Source: Thiobacillus denitrificans DSM 12475
GTDB lineage: Bacteria > Pseudomonadota > Gammaproteobacteria > Burkholderiales > Thiobacillaceae
Length of the DNA: 64,000 nt
Direction of reading: 5' to 3'
NCBI RefSeq assembly: GCF_000376425.1
Contig: NZ_AQWL01000004.1
Coordinates: forward strand, 1 to 64,000
Shown here: positions 48,833 to 59,566 of the stretch, in pieces
Numbering within the stretch: position 1 is the first letter of the stretch
Layout of the letters: every line of letters begins with the position of its first letter
Made by a program: the position numbers and the translations under genes
Notes under the pieces: generated by a model
The model's input: only the letters and a program-made list of their open reading frames with translations
The model's database searches: none
What the model was told of the DNA's origin: nothing

Positions 48833-50013
48833 GCGCGCAGCTGTCCGAGGTACGCGTCGGCCACACGGCGCGCCTGCCGGTCGGCCTCGAGCAGGTCGTC
48901 CAGCGTATGCGCCGCCCCGTTCGCCAGCTTGCCCAGCGTATGCGCAATGCTGGCGGCGATGGCGTTGAACGAGGCGGCGCCTTCGAGGAAACGCGCAACC
49001 GCGACTTCATTGGCGGCGTTCAGCACCGCCGCCGCGTTGCCACCAGCGACAAGCGCGTCGAACGCCAGTTGCAGGCAGGGGAAGCGCGCGGTATCGGGCG
49101 CCTCGAAGCTGAGCTGCCTGCCCATCAGTTGCAGTGCCGACACCCCCGCATCGATGCGCTCGGGAAAACCCAGCGCGTAGGCGATCGGCGTGCGCATGTC
49201 CGGCGTACCCATCTGCGCAATCACCGAGCCGTCGGCGTACTCGACCATCGAATGCACGATGCTCTGCGGATGCACCACCACCTTGATCTGCTCGGGGCGC
49301 GCGTTGAACAGCCAGCGCGCCTCGATCACCTCAAGCCCCTTGTTCATCAGGCTTGCCGAATCGACTGAGATCTTTTTCCCCATCACCCAGTTGGGGTGCG
49401 CCACCGCCTGCGCCGGGGTGGCGGCGGCAATGGCTTCGGCCGACAAGGTGCGGAAGGGGCCGCCGGACGCGGTGAGCCACAGCGCCTTCACTCCGGCCTG
49501 CTGGAAATCGCCATCGAAGTCGCGCGGCAGCGCCTGGAAAATGGCGTTGTGCTCGGAGTCGATCGGCAGCAGTTCGGCGCCGCTGGCGGCGATCGCGTCC
49601 ATGAACAGCTGGCCGGAGACCACCAGGGTCTCCTTGTTGGCCAGCAGAATCCGCTTGCCCGCCCGGGCCGCCGCCAGAGTGGCCGGCAGACCGGCTGCGC
49701 CGACGATCGCCGCCATCAGGGTATCGATCTCGGGCGCGGTCGCCACTTCGGTCAATGCCGCGGCGCCCTCGAGTACTTCGACCGCCAGGCATTCCTCGGC
49801 AATCCGCGCGCGCAGCTCCGCCGCCGCCGCCGGCTCGCTCATCACCGCAAAGCGCGGACGATGGGTGCGACACTGCTCGACCATGCGTTCGACTTGCGTT
49901 GCGCCGGTCAGGGCAAAAATCTCGAATCGCCCGGGGTGACGCGCCACCACATCGAGCGTATTGACGCCGATGGTGCCGGTGGCGCCCAGAATGGTGAGGA
50001 CGCGCGGCTTCAT
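48829..50013 (-). CDS. dxr: 1-deoxy-D-xylulose 5-phosphate reductoisomerase
   Basis: Second step of the MEP isoprenoid pathway, NADPH-dependent; the target of fosmidomycin. The N-terminal ILGATGTIGVNTLDV binds NADPH; ANKETLV, LLPIDSEHNAIFQ and the SASLMNKGLEVIEA segment hold metal and substrate residues. 394 residues. It feeds undecaprenyl synthesis by the neighbouring uppS and overlaps cdsA by four bases. Confidence 0.97.
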   Translation of the reverse strand: MKPRVLTILGATGTIGVNTLDVVARHPGRFEIFALTGATQVERMVEQCRTHRPRFAVMSEPAAAAELRARIAEECLAVEVLEGAAALTEVATAPEIDTLMAAIVGAAGLPATLAAARAGKRILLANKETLVVSGQLFMDAIAASGAELLPIDSEHNAIFQALPRDFDGDFQQAGVKALWLTASGGPFRTLSAEAIAAATPAQAVAHPNWVMGKKISVDSASLMNKGLEVIEARWLFNARPEQIKVVVHPQSIVHSMVEYADGSVIAQMGTPDMRTPIAYALGFPERIDAGVSALQLMGRQLSFEAPDTARFPCLQLAFDALVAGGNAAAVLNAANEVAVARFLEGAASFNAIAASIAHTLGKLANGAAHTLDDLLEADRQARRVADAYLGQLRA

Positions 50014-50816
50014 GCGGTGCGCTCCAGCCAGATCAGGATGCCCGATGCGAGCGGCAGCGTGGAGGTCAGCGCATCGACACGGTCGAGCATCCCGCCATGG
50101 CCGGGCAGCAGATCGCCGCTGTCCTTCATCCCGGAGACACGCTTGATCCAGGATTCGAACAGGTCGCCCAGCACCGACAGGTATAGCAGTCCCGCCACCG
50201 CGGCGAACAACGGCAGCAGCGGCAGGCCGATGGTGCCGCTCAGTACGCCGGCATACAGCGCCAGCGCGACGAGCGCTCCCGCCACCCCTTCCCAGGTTTT
50301 GCCGGGGCTGATGGCGGGGGCGAGTTTATGCCGGCCGAAGCGGCGCCCGGCAAAATAGGCCGCGCTGTCGGCAATCCAGACGATCGCCATCACCGCCAGG
50401 AGCACGCCGGGGCCGCGTGTATGCAGATACAGCAGCGCAGCCCAGGTGGGCAACAGCAACACGACGCCGACGGCGGCACGCAGAAACGCCTGTTCGGCAT
50501 GCCAGCGCCCCAGCAGCCACAATGGGGCGACCCCCAGCCAGAATGCAGCCGCCAGCAGGATGAGGGCATTCTGGAAAATCGGCCATTGCGTACCCAGAAC
50601 GTAGGGCAGAGCCAGTGCGCACACGGTCAGCAGCGCGGCATAGAGGCGCGCCGGCAAAGCGGGGAAATGGCTCAGGCGCGCCCATTCGTGCGCCGCCACA
50701 CCGACCACGCCGGCGATCAGGATCGTCCACAACCATGTGGGTGCCCACAGCACTGCCGGCACGAATACCGCCAGCAGGATCGCAGCGGTCAGCACCCGGC
50801 TGAGGAGCGGTGTCAT
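50010..50816 (-). CDS. cdsA: Phosphatidate cytidylyltransferase
   Basis: Makes CDP-diacylglycerol, precursor of all phospholipids, in the inner membrane. About seven TM helices; the family signature is seen as SGMKDSGDLLPGHGGMLDRVDAL with the conserved Lys and Asp residues. 268 residues. It is the usual neighbour between uppS and dxr. Confidence 0.96.
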   Translation of the reverse strand: MTPLLSRVLTAAILLAVFVPAVLWAPTWLWTILIAGVVGVAAHEWARLSHFPALPARLYAALLTVCALALPYVLGTQWPIFQNALILLAAAFWLGVAPLWLLGRWHAEQAFLRAAVGVVLLLPTWAALLYLHTRGPGVLLAVMAIVWIADSAAYFAGRRFGRHKLAPAISPGKTWEGVAGALVALALYAGVLSGTIGLPLLPLFAAVAGLLYLSVLGDLFESWIKRVSGMKDSGDLLPGHGGMLDRVDALTSTLPLASGILIWLERTA

Positions 50817-50838
50817 CGATGCGGTGCCCGGAAATGAT

Positions 50839-51585
<747 letters not shown>

Positions 51586-51596
51586 GCCGGATATGC

Positions 51597-52166
51597 TCAG
51601 ACCGCGAGCAGGTCTTTCTCTTTGTCGGCCAGCATCTTGTCGATTTCGCCGATGAACTTGTCGGTCAGCTTCTGCACCTCGTCCTGGGTGCGGCGCTCCT
51701 CGTCTTCGGTCGCGGTCTTGGCCTTGACCATGTCCTTCAGCGTGCCGTTGGCGTCGCGGCGAATGTTGCGTACGGCGACGCGTGCGCCTTCGGCTTCGTT
51801 GCGCACCACCTTGATCAGGTCGCGACGGCGTTCTTCGGTCAGCGAGGGCATCGGCACGCGGATGATATCGCCGTGTGTCGCCGGATTCAGGCCCAGATCG
51901 CCGTCGCGAATCGCTTTCTCGATCTTGCCGACCATGTTCTTTTCGTACGGCTGGACGCCGAGGGTACGGCTGTCGACCAGCGACACGCTGGCCACCTGCG
52001 GAACCGGCGTCGGGTTGCCGTAGTAGTCGACCATGACGTGGTCGAGGATACCAGTATGGGCGCGCCCCGTGCGCACCTTGGCCAGGTCGTTTTTCAACGC
52101 TTCCAGGGTCTTGCCCATTTTCTGTTCGGCGGATTGCTTGATCTCGACAATGCTGGTTTCAGCCAT
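51597..52166 (-). CDS. frr: Ribosome recycling factor
   Basis: Splits post-termination ribosomes with EF-G. It is an L-shaped, mostly helical protein; typical segments are [37 protein letters not shown] and [12 protein letters not shown]. 189 residues, slightly longer than the usual 185. Preceded by a GGAGTTG site and followed by uppS after 11 bp. Confidence 0.97.
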   Translation of the reverse strand: MAETSIVEIKQSAEQKMGKTLEALKNDLAKVRTGRAHTGILDHVMVDYYGNPTPVPQVASVSLVDSRTLGVQPYEKNMVGKIEKAIRDGDLGLNPATHGDIIRVPMPSLTEERRRDLIKVVRNEAEGARVAVRNIRRDANGTLKDMVKAKTATEDEERRTQDEVQKLTDKFIGEIDKMLADKEKDLLAV

Positions 52167-52175
52167 TTCAACTCC

Positions 52176-52886
52176 TTACAAAGTCACCCGCGTGCCTTCA
52201 TTCTCACCCATCACCACGCGCTTCAGCGCGCCGGGCTTGAAGACATTGAACACGACCAGGGACAGTTTCTGTTCGCGGCACAAGGCAAAGGCAGCGGTAT
52301 CGAGCACGCCCAGGTTATTGGCGATCGCCTCGTCGAAGGAGAGCGTCTCGTAGCGGCGGGCGCTCGCGTCCTTCTTCGGATCGGCGGTGTAGACGCCATC
52401 GACCTTGGTCGCCTTCAACAACAAATCGGCGCCAATTTCAGCCGCACGCAGCGCCGCCGCCGTATCCGTGGTGAAGAACGGGTTGCCGGTGCCGCCGCCA
52501 AAGATCACCACTCGCGCCGCTTCCAGATGGCGCACTGCCGCGTCACGCTCGAAACCCTCGCCAACATGGGCAATGCTGACCGCGGTCTGCACCCGCGCCT
52601 CGATCCCTGCCTGCTGCAAGGCATCCTTCAGCGCCAGCGCGTTCATCACCGTGGCCAGCATGCCCATCGAATCCGCGCTGGCACGGTTCATCCCGGACAG
52701 CGCGCCGGTGGCGCCACGGAACAGATTGCCACCGCCAACCACGATGCCGACCTGCACGCCTGCCGCCACCACTTCGCGGATCTGACCGACAAAACCGGCC
52801 ATGGTATCGGCGTGATAGCCGAAGCTGTCCGGCCCCATCAGGGCCTCGCCGGACAGCTTCAGCAGGATGCGACGGACCGGCGCCAT
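52176..52886 (-). CDS. pyrH: Uridylate kinase (UMP kinase)
   Basis: Phosphorylates UMP to UDP, regulated by GTP and UTP in relatives. The amino-acid-kinase fold shows [21 protein letters not shown], and [22 protein letters not shown]. 236 residues. It sits in the conserved tsf-pyrH-frr order. Confidence 0.97.
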   Translation of the reverse strand: MAPVRRILLKLSGEALMGPDSFGYHADTMAGFVGQIREVVAAGVQVGIVVGGGNLFRGATGALSGMNRASADSMGMLATVMNALALKDALQQAGIEARVQTAVSIAHVGEGFERDAAVRHLEAARVVIFGGGTGNPFFTTDTAAALRAAEIGADLLLKATKVDGVYTADPKKDASARRYETLSFDEAIANNLGVLDTAAFALCREQKLSLVVFNVFKPGALKRVVMGENEGTRVTL

Positions 52887-52892
52887 GCCCGA

Positions 52893-53765
52893 TCAGACCT
52901 GGGAAGCCGCCGCTACTTCGGCAGCGAAGTCGTTCACTTTCTTCTCGATGCCCTCGCCTACCACGTACATCACGAAGCCGTGGCACTGCGAGTTCTTCGC
53001 TTTGAGCACCTGATCGACAGTCTGCTTGTCGTCCTTGACGAAGGGCTGCGACAGCAGGGTGACTTCCTTGAGGAATTTCTGCACCGTGCCTTCGGCGATC
53101 TTCTCCAGCATGGCTTCCGGTTTGCCGGCCTCCTTGGCCTTCTCGATCGCGACGCGGCGTTCCGTATCAATCAGCTCCTGCGATACGCCCGACGCATCCA
53201 GCGACTTCGGCTTGGACGCCGCGATGTGCATGGCAACGTCGCGCGCCAGCGCTTCGTCGCCGGTTACGTCGACCAGCACACCGATCTTGCCGCCGTGGAT
53301 GTAGCTGGCGAATTTGCCCTGACCGTCCAGGCGCACGAAACGGCGTACCGCCATGTTCTCGCCGATCTTGCCGACCAGTTCGGTGCGGAAAGCCTCCACC
53401 GTGGCGCCCTTGTAAGGCAACGCGGACAGCGCGGCAACGTCGGCCGGATTCTGGCTCAGCACCATCTCGGCCAGCGCGTTCGACAGCGCCAGGAAATCGT
53501 CGTTCTTCGCCACGAAGTCGGTCTCGCAGTTGACTTCGACCATGGCGGCCGACTTGCCATCGGCACCGATGGCGATCGTCACTACGCCTTCGGCTGCGAC
53601 ACGGCTGGCGCTCTTGGCCGCCTTGTTGCCGAAGCGCACGCGCAGGATCTCTTCCGCCTTCTGCATGTCGCCGCCGGCTTCCGCCAGCGCTTTTTTACAG
53701 TCCATCATCGGCGCATCGGTTTTTTCGCGCAGCTCCTTGACCATGCTTGCAGTGATTTCAGCCAT
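52893..53765 (-). CDS. tsf: Translation elongation factor Ts
   Basis: Guanine-nucleotide exchange factor for EF-Tu. The N-terminal UBA-like domain ([19 protein letters not shown]) and the exchange motif [14 protein letters not shown] are clear. 290 residues. The ATG at 53765 is chosen over one seven codons upstream because it gives the family start [11 protein letters not shown] hairpin separates it from rpsB. Confidence 0.97.
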   Translation of the reverse strand: MAEITASMVKELREKTDAPMMDCKKALAEAGGDMQKAEEILRVRFGNKAAKSASRVAAEGVVTIAIGADGKSAAMVEVNCETDFVAKNDDFLALSNALAEMVLSQNPADVAALSALPYKGATVEAFRTELVGKIGENMAVRRFVRLDGQGKFASYIHGGKIGVLVDVTGDEALARDVAMHIAASKPKSLDASGVSQELIDTERRVAIEKAKEAGKPEAMLEKIAEGTVQKFLKEVTLLSQPFVKDDKQTVDQVLKAKNSQCHGFVMYVVGEGIEKKVNDFAAEVAAASQV

Positions 53766-53823
53766 TTCGAACTCCCCAGGATTCAATTAAATACAGCCAG
53801 TTTCAAACGATTCAATACAGAAA

Positions 53824-53841
53824 GAGGGGCAGACGCCCCTC
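53824..53841 (-). terminator. Hairpin with T-rich tail between rpsB and tsf
   Basis: A 7-bp stem GAGGGGC/GCCCCTC with a 4-base loop; on the minus strand it is followed by TTTCT. It lies in the rpsB-tsf gap, so it may be a partial terminator that lowers tsf relative to rpsB. A second short hairpin (CGCCGG at 53855, CCGGCG at 53870) lies closer to rpsB. Confidence 0.55.
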
Positions 53842-53895
53842 CTCTAAACACGACCGCCGGAAAGCCCTCCCGGCGATGTTGCAGTGCGCCGCGCC

Positions 53896-54639
53896 TTATT
53901 CGGCAGCGGGCGCGCCCTCTTCCTCGATCTCGACGAACTCTTCGCCACCGACAAGCTCGCTGATGACCTGGGCGCGGCCTTCCAGCGCCGCATCGGCCAT
54001 GCCGCGCGCATACAGGCGAATCGCACGGGCCGAGTCATCGTTGCCGGGAACGACATAGTCCACGCCTTCCGGGCTGTTGTTGGTGTCGACCACGCCGATC
54101 ACCGGGATACCCAGCTTCCTGGCCTCGACCACGGCGCCCTTCTGGTAGCCGACGTCGATGATGAACAGCGCGTCGGGCAGGCCGCCCATTTCGCGGATGC
54201 CGCCCAGGCTGCGGTTCAGCTTGTCGACCTCACGCTGCACGGTGAGGATTTCCTTCTTCGACAGGCGACCGGGCTCGGCGATTTGGGCCTCCAGGTCGTT
54301 CAGGCGCTTGATCGACTGCTTGACCGTCTTGAAGTTGGTCAGCATGCCGCCCAGCCAGCGGTTGTCGACATAAGGCATGCCGGCGCGCTGCGCCTCTTCG
54401 CGGACGATGTCGCGCGCGGCGCGCTTGGTACCTACGAACAGCACGTTGCCTTTGTTGGACGCCAGCTTACGCACGAATTTCTGCGCCTCCTGGAACATCG
54501 GCAGCGATTTTTCCAGGTTGACGATATGAATCTTGTTGCGATGACCGAAAATGAACGGGGCCATCTTGGGGTTCCAGAAGCGGGTCTGGTGACCGAAGTG
54601 GACACCGGCTTCCAGCATTTGACGCATGGTGACAGACAT
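53896..54639 (-). CDS. rpsB: 30S ribosomal protein S2
   Basis: Large protein of the small ribosomal subunit, needed for S1 binding. The family start [26 protein letters not shown] and [33 protein letters not shown] (boundaries ~10-30 and ~155-190) are clear. 247 residues with an acidic Glu-rich tail. The start has a strong AGGAG site. It is the first gene of the long minus-strand cluster. Confidence 0.97.
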   Translation of the reverse strand: MSVTMRQMLEAGVHFGHQTRFWNPKMAPFIFGHRNKIHIVNLEKSLPMFQEAQKFVRKLASNKGNVLFVGTKRAARDIVREEAQRAGMPYVDNRWLGGMLTNFKTVKQSIKRLNDLEAQIAEPGRLSKKEILTVQREVDKLNRSLGGIREMGGLPDALFIIDVGYQKGAVVEARKLGIPVIGVVDTNNSPEGVDYVVPGNDDSARAIRLYARGMADAALEGRAQVISELVGGEEFVEIEEEGAPAAE

Positions 54640-54736
54640 TTGAATCTCCTAAAGGGTTGAGCCTCCACCCGCCAGCAGCCGCGCATCGCTTGTCCGGATG
54701 CGCCGCCACCCTTTTTCAATGACAGGTGTGCGAATT

Positions 54737-54756
54737 TGTCCGAACCATTTCGGACA
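54737..54756. promoter_or_regulatory. Perfect 8-bp inverted repeat upstream of rpsB
   Basis: TGTCCGAA and TTCGGACA are separated by four bases. It lies in the rpsB-map divergent gap, ~100 bp upstream of the rpsB start. It has no T-tract on either side, so it is more likely an operator or a leader-RNA hairpin than a terminator. rpsB leaders with S2-binding structures are known in other Proteobacteria; whether this is related is unknown. Confidence 0.4.
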
Positions 54757-54938
54757 GCCCGCAATTCTAATTCGTCGAGGCCTTCATTTCAAGGAGGAAG
54801 CCTGCCGGCGCATGACCCCGCCGATTGGCGGGCCATGCGGATGGCCTGTGCCCGGGCAGCCGGCACGTCGGGGTTTCTCTGGCGTACAGCCGGCACGCTG
54901 GCTAGAATGTGGCTTTAAAACTCCCGTCTGTCCGTTAC

Positions 54939-55748
54939 ATGACTGTCACCATCAAAACCGGCGCCGAGATCGAAGGCATGCGCATTGCCTGCCGTCTCGC
55001 CTCGGAAGTGCTCGATTACATCACGCCTTTTATCAAACCCGGCGTCACCACCGGCGAACTCGACCGGCTGTGCCACGACTACATGGTGGACGTGCAGAGC
55101 ACGATCCCCGCGCCCTTGAACTATGCGCCGTCCGGCCACACCCCCTACCCCAAGTCGATCTGTACCTCGATCAACAACCAGGTATGCCACGGCGTGCCGA
55201 GCGACAAGGCACTGAAAAACGGCGATATCGTGAACCTCGACATCACCGTGATCAAGGACGGCTGGCACGGCGACACCAGCCGCATGTTTGCGGTGGGCGA
55301 AGCGTCGATCCAGGCCAAGCGGCTGATCCAGGTGACCTACGAGGCGATGTGGGTCGGCATCGTCCAGGTGAAACCCGGCGCGCGGCTCGGCGACATCGGC
55401 CATGCGATCCAGCGTTTTGCCGAAAACCACGGCTACAGCGTAGTGCGCGAATTCTGCGGCCACGGCATCGGCCTCGATTTCCATGAGGAGCCGCAGGTGC
55501 TGCATTACGGCAAGCCCGGCACCGGTCTCGTGCTGGAGCCCGGCATGACTTTCACCATTGAACCGATGATCAACGCCGGCCGCCGCGACATTCGCCAGAT
55601 GCCGGACGGCTGGACCATCGTCACCAAGGACCGCAGTCTGTCGGCGCAATGGGAACACACGGTGCTGGTCACCGACAGCGGTTACGAAGTGCTGACCGTC
55701 TCGGCCGGCACCCCGGCGATTCCCGATCGCGTCTGCCACGCCGCGTGA
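54939..55748 (+). CDS. map: Methionine aminopeptidase, type I
   Basis: Removes the initiator methionine from nascent proteins. The metal ligands are visible in NLDITV and HGDTSRM (two Asp), GHGIGLDFHEEP (His), FTIEPM (Glu) and QWEHTVLV (Glu). 269 residues. The ATG at 54939 is preferred to a GTG ten codons upstream because the family starts right before IKTGAEIEGMR. It is divergent from rpsB, an arrangement common in Proteobacteria, and overlaps glnD by four bases. Confidence 0.97.
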   Translation: MTVTIKTGAEIEGMRIACRLASEVLDYITPFIKPGVTTGELDRLCHDYMVDVQSTIPAPLNYAPSGHTPYPKSICTSINNQVCHGVPSDKALKNGDIVNLDITVIKDGWHGDTSRMFAVGEASIQAKRLIQVTYEAMWVGIVQVKPGARLGDIGHAIQRFAENHGYSVVREFCGHGIGLDFHEEPQVLHYGKPGTGLVLEPGMTFTIEPMINAGRRDIRQMPDGWTIVTKDRSLSAQWEHTVLVTDSGYEVLTVSAGTPAIPDRVCHAA

Positions 55749-58297
55749 GCGCCCCGCCGTTCGCCGATCTGCGCGAGCGGCTCAAATCCGGCCGCGCGGC
55801 ACTGGCGGCGGCCTATCTTGAAAAAGCGGTCGTTTCTTCCTACCTGGCGCGCCACACCGCTCTGGTGGACGGCGTGCTGGCGGAAATCGGCGTCCGGCTC
55901 GCGCTGCCCGCCAGCTTCTGCCTTGCTGCTGTCGGCGGCTACGGGCGCGGCGAACTGTTCCCCGGTTCGGACGTGGACGTGCTGCTGTTGCTGCCGCACG
56001 AACCCGCAACCGGGCAGCAGGCCACGCTGGAAAGCTGGGTGCAGGCGTGCTGGGACGTCGGACTGGAAATCGGCCACAGCGTACGCACCGTCGAGGCCTG
56101 CATCGGCGAGGCCGACGCCGACATCACGGTCGAGACCAATCTGCTTGAAGCACGCTTCCTGTGGGGCGACCGCCCGCTGTTCGGGGAACTCGAACGCCGC
56201 TTCCAGGCACGCTTCAGCCCCCAGCACTTCTTCGACGGCAAGCTCGCCGAGCAGCAGGCGCGCCACGCCCGCTTCGACGACAGTGCCTACAAACTCGAAC
56301 CCAACCTCAAGGACAGCCCGGGCGGCCTGCGCGATTTGCACATGATTCACTGGCTGGCGCAGGCCTGCGGCATCGCCGGCGGCTGGAACGGCATCGCACG
56401 CGCCGGGCTGCTGACCCAAGCGGAGGCGCAGCGCATCGCGCGGGTGGAACGCGCCCTGTCGGCGCTGCGCATCCATCTGCACCTGCTGGCAAGGCGGCGC
56501 GACGACCGCCTCGCCTTCGATTACCAGACCGAACTCGCTGCTCGCCTGGGACTCGCTGCCACTGTGCACAAGCGCGCAGGCGAACGCCTGATGCAGGGCT
56601 ATTACCGCTCCGCCAAGCTGATCCAGCGCACCAACGACATTCTCATCCAGTCATTGCGGGTGCGGCTGTTTCCGGTGACGGCGCCGCCCAGCCCGATCGA
56701 CGCCGACTTCCAGCTGCGCGCCAACCTGCTCGAAGCGCGCGCCGCCGACTTGTTCGAACGCAAGCCCGATGCCCTGCTGCGCGCCTTCATCCTGTATGCC
56801 CAGCATCCGGCACTGGCCGGGTTCGAGCCGGCCACGCTGCGCGCGCTGTGGCGTGGCAGCATCCGCATCGATGCCGCCTTCCGCGCCAATCCGGCACACC
56901 ACGCACTGTTCATGGCGCTGCTGCGCCAGCCGCTGGGCATCACCCGGGCGCTGCGCGCCATGCATCGCTATGGCCTGCTGGGACGCTACATCCCGGCATT
57001 CGGCCGCATCGTCGGGCAGATGCAGCACGACCTGTTTCACGTCTACACCGTCGATGAACACATCCTCACCGTGCTGCGCAACGTGCGGCGCTTCACCGTG
57101 CCGGCACTGGCGCACGAGCTTCCGCTCGCCAGCCGCCTGATCGCCGGTTTCGACAAACCCGAACTGCTCTACCTGGCCGCCCTGTTTCACGATATTGCCA
57201 AAGGCCGCGGCGGCGACCACTCCGAACTGGGAGCGGCCGATGCACGGAGATTTTGCCGCCGGCACGGCCTCGACAAGGCCGATACCGAACTGGTCGCCTG
57301 GCTGGTGGAAATGCACCTGGCGATGTCGCGCACCTCGCAAAAGGAAGACACCAGCGACCCCGGGGTGATTGCCGCGTTTGCCGCCAGGATAGGCAACCTG
57401 CGTCGGCTCACGGCCCTCTATCTGCTGACCGTGGCCGATATCCGCGGCACCAGCCCCACGGTATGGAATGCCTGGAAAGGCAAGCTGCTGGAAGACCTCT
57501 ACCATGCCACGCGGGCGCAGCTGCTTGGCGGCGACGAAGCCGTCGCCGACATCGCCGCCAAGCAGAACGAAGCGCGCGTCAACCTCGCCCTGTATGGCCT
57601 GCCTACCGGCGCCGCCGACGCACTGTGGCAGCACCTCGACACGCGTTATTTTGCCCGTTTCGACGCCCGCGACATGGCCTGGCAGGCACGCATGCTGTGG
57701 CGCCGCACCGACAGCGCCGACGCCATCGTGAGGGCACGCCTGTCGCCGGTCGGTGAAGGCATCCAGGTGCTGGTCTACACCCCCGACCGGCCCGACCTGT
57801 TTGCCCGCATCTGCGGCTTTTTTGCGCGTATCCAGTACACCATTCTCGAAGCCAAGATCCACACCACCCGGCATGGCTATGCGCTCGACAGCTTTCAGGT
57901 GATGGACCTGGCCAACCGCGGCATTCATTACCGCGATTTTCTGAGCTTTGTGGAACACGAGCTGGCGCGCGACCTCGACCCGGCGCAGCCGATGCAGCCG
58001 GCACCGCGCGGCCGCCTGTCACGCCATCAGCGGCACCATCCCTACCCCACCACGGTACAGCTGGAAGCCGATGCGCAGGGGCACGGCTACATGCTGTCGA
58101 TCATCTGTGCGGATCGCGGGGGCTTGCTGTTTGCGGTAGCCGAGGTGCTGATGCGGCATGGGGTAAACGTCTATGCCGCCAAAATCGACACGCTGGGCGA
58201 GCGTGTCGAGGACACCTTTCTGATCCGCGGAGGCGCTTTGCATACCCCGGCCGGAAGACAGGCGCTGGAAACCGACGTGCACGAAGTGCTGAAGTGA
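55745..58297 (+). CDS. glnD: Bifunctional uridylyltransferase/uridylyl-removing enzyme GlnD
   Basis: Nitrogen sensor that uridylylates PII when glutamine is low and removes the UMP when it is high. Order: nucleotidyltransferase domain (GGYGRGELFPGSDVDVLLLL, ~70-90), a helical linker, an HD domain (LAALFHDIAKGRGGDHSELG), and two C-terminal ACT domains (IQVLVYTPDRPDLFARIC; LSIICADRGGLLFAVAEVL) that bind glutamine. 850 residues. The GTG at 55745 overlaps the map stop (GTGA); the longer frame lies inside map. Its substrate GlnB is at 33517-33855. Confidence 0.96.
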   Translation: MSAPPFADLRERLKSGRAALAAAYLEKAVVSSYLARHTALVDGVLAEIGVRLALPASFCLAAVGGYGRGELFPGSDVDVLLLLPHEPATGQQATLESWVQACWDVGLEIGHSVRTVEACIGEADADITVETNLLEARFLWGDRPLFGELERRFQARFSPQHFFDGKLAEQQARHARFDDSAYKLEPNLKDSPGGLRDLHMIHWLAQACGIAGGWNGIARAGLLTQAEAQRIARVERALSALRIHLHLLARRRDDRLAFDYQTELAARLGLAATVHKRAGERLMQGYYRSAKLIQRTNDILIQSLRVRLFPVTAPPSPIDADFQLRANLLEARAADLFERKPDALLRAFILYAQHPALAGFEPATLRALWRGSIRIDAAFRANPAHHALFMALLRQPLGITRALRAMHRYGLLGRYIPAFGRIVGQMQHDLFHVYTVDEHILTVLRNVRRFTVPALAHELPLASRLIAGFDKPELLYLAALFHDIAKGRGGDHSELGAADARRFCRRHGLDKADTELVAWLVEMHLAMSRTSQKEDTSDPGVIAAFAARIGNLRRLTALYLLTVADIRGTSPTVWNAWKGKLLEDLYHATRAQLLGGDEAVADIAAKQNEARVNLALYGLPTGAADALWQHLDTRYFARFDARDMAWQARMLWRRTDSADAIVRARLSPVGEGIQVLVYTPDRPDLFARICGFFARIQYTILEAKIHTTRHGYALDSFQVMDLANRGIHYRDFLSFVEHELARDLDPAQPMQPAPRGRLSRHQRHHPYPTTVQLEADAQGHGYMLSIICADRGGLLFAVAEVLMRHGVNVYAAKIDTLGERVEDTFLIRGGALHTPAGRQALETDVHEVLK

Positions 58298-58298
58298 C

Positions 58299-58535
58299 TC
58301 AGCGCGCCGGCTGCGCGTATTCGTCCACGTAGCGCCCGCGCGCGGGGGCCTTGCGTGCTGGCGGCGACTTCTTGCGCACGCTGCCGTCCGGTTTCTTGAG
58401 CTTTTCGTCCAGTTCGGTCTTGCTGCGGTTGCGGACACGGCCGGGACGCACCGAGGGGGTGGTGCCCGCCGCGTCGACTGCAGCATCGGCCAGACCGCTA
58501 TCCGGGCCCGGCACTGCATACTGCGAAGCCTTCAT
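58299..58535 (-). CDS. Small basic hypothetical protein after the flaF-like gene
   Basis: 78 residues, rich in Lys, Arg, Pro and Ala in the second half (KTELDEKLKKPDGSVRKKSPP), probably disordered. No family recognised. It is kept because it starts with an ATGA overlap with the FlaF-like gene and has the coding texture of its neighbours. It converges on glnD with a single base between the two stops. Confidence 0.5.
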   Translation of the reverse strand: MKASQYAVPGPDSGLADAAVDAAGTTPSVRPGRVRNRSKTELDEKLKKPDGSVRKKSPPARKAPARGRYVDEYAQPAR

Positions 58536-58915
58536 GCCGCCTCCCGCCATTCCTTGAGGCTGCCTGCCAGCGTATGGGTCAGCGCGATCAGGCTGCCCAG
58601 CGTGTCGGCGCTGGGCGCAAGCTCGCATGCGCTGATCTTGCTGTCGGCATACACTGACAGAATCAGCAGGTTCTGCTGCACTTCCAGCGGGAAAACCAGG
58701 GCGCCTTCGGCCAGCGCGATTTGAATGCCATGCCACACCGCGCGGCTGGTCGCCAGTACCGCGGTCAGGTGGGCTTCGCGGCCAGGGGCGTTCCATTGCC
58801 GCTGCACCGCCATCAACTGGGCCGCAATGGCGTCGAGCTGGGCCGCCTCCCCCATCATCACGTCGGCATGATGGATGCGGTACCGAGCCTGCCGGATCTG
58901 TTGTTCGGAGTTCAT
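58532..58915 (-). CDS. FlaF-like protein (flagellar biosynthesis regulator family)
   Basis: A 127-residue, mostly helical protein. Its pattern fits FlaF (PF07309): an early helix with QLDAIAAQL, the W in QRQWNAPG, AVLATSRAVWHGIQIAL in place of the NRRLW segment, FPLEVQQNLLILSVYAD, and a final TLGSLIALTHTLAGSLKEW. FlaF in Alphaproteobacteria promotes flagellin production together with FlbT. No flagellar gene is nearby in this window. The ATG at 58915 follows AAGGA; a longer frame exists. The family call is made by eye from spacing and key residues. Confidence 0.58.
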   Translation of the reverse strand: MNSEQQIRQARYRIHHADVMMGEAAQLDAIAAQLMAVQRQWNAPGREAHLTAVLATSRAVWHGIQIALAEGALVFPLEVQQNLLILSVYADSKISACELAPSADTLGSLIALTHTLAGSLKEWREAA

Positions 58916-59032
58916 TGTCGTCCTTGCAGCTTGTGCCGGGGCACCTCGCCCACGGTTACGCTTCAAGTTAGCGGCGTGAACAGGGGCAACTTTAGGCAAG
59001 CTAAATGCATGCCCAAAAGCGTCGAGAACCCG

Positions 59033-59566
59033 TCAATCGTCCTGCAGGTTCTGCCCCGGGAACAGGGTGTCGGTGAAGCCGAAATGACGCAGGTCGCGAA
59101 TGCGCATCGGATACAGGATGCCGCGCAGATGATCGACTTCGTGCTGCACCACGCGTGCGTGGAAACCGCTCACACTGCGATCGATCGGCTGCCCCGTCGC
59201 GTCGAAGCCCTGGTAGCGCAAACCGACATGGCGCGGCACCAATCCGCGCATCCCGGGAACCGACAGGCACCCCTCCCAGGCTTCCTCCATTGCATCGGAC
59301 AACGGGGTCAGCACGGGGTTGATGAGGACGGTGAACGGCACGCTTTCGGCGTCCGGATAACGCGGGTTGGCATTGACCTCGAAGACCGCCACCTGCAGGC
59401 CGATACCGATTTGCGGCGCCGCCAGGCCGGCGCCGTTCAATGCGCGCATGGTGTCGTGCATGTCGACGATCAGCTGCGCCAGTTCGGGTGAGGCAAACTC
59501 CTCCACCGGGCGTGCCGCTTCCAGTAGGCGCGGATCGCCCATTTTCAGGACGTCGCGGATGGCCAT
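59033..59566 (-). CDS. def: Peptide deformylase
   Basis: Removes the formyl group from N-terminal fMet. All three motifs are intact: [10 protein letters not shown] (motif 1), EGCLSVPG (motif 2, metal Cys) and QHEVDHLRG (motif 3, HExxH). 177 residues. The ATG at 59566 lies inside the end of rsuA (22-bp overlap). In many genomes def pairs with fmt; here it pairs with rsuA, so it may be a second deformylase. Confidence 0.95.
   Translation of the reverse strand: MAIRDVLKMGDPRLLEAARPVEEFASPELAQLIVDMHDTMRALNGAGLAAPQIGIGLQVAVFEVNANPRYPDAESVPFTVLINPVLTPLSDAMEEAWEGCLSVPGMRGLVPRHVGLRYQGFDATGQPIDRSVSGFHARVVQHEVDHLRGILYPMRIRDLRHFGFTDTLFPGQNLQDD

Noticed and set aside
51873-53963. 696-codon open frame opposite frr, pyrH and tsf
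   Set aside because: Spans three conserved genes in antisense; no protein features.
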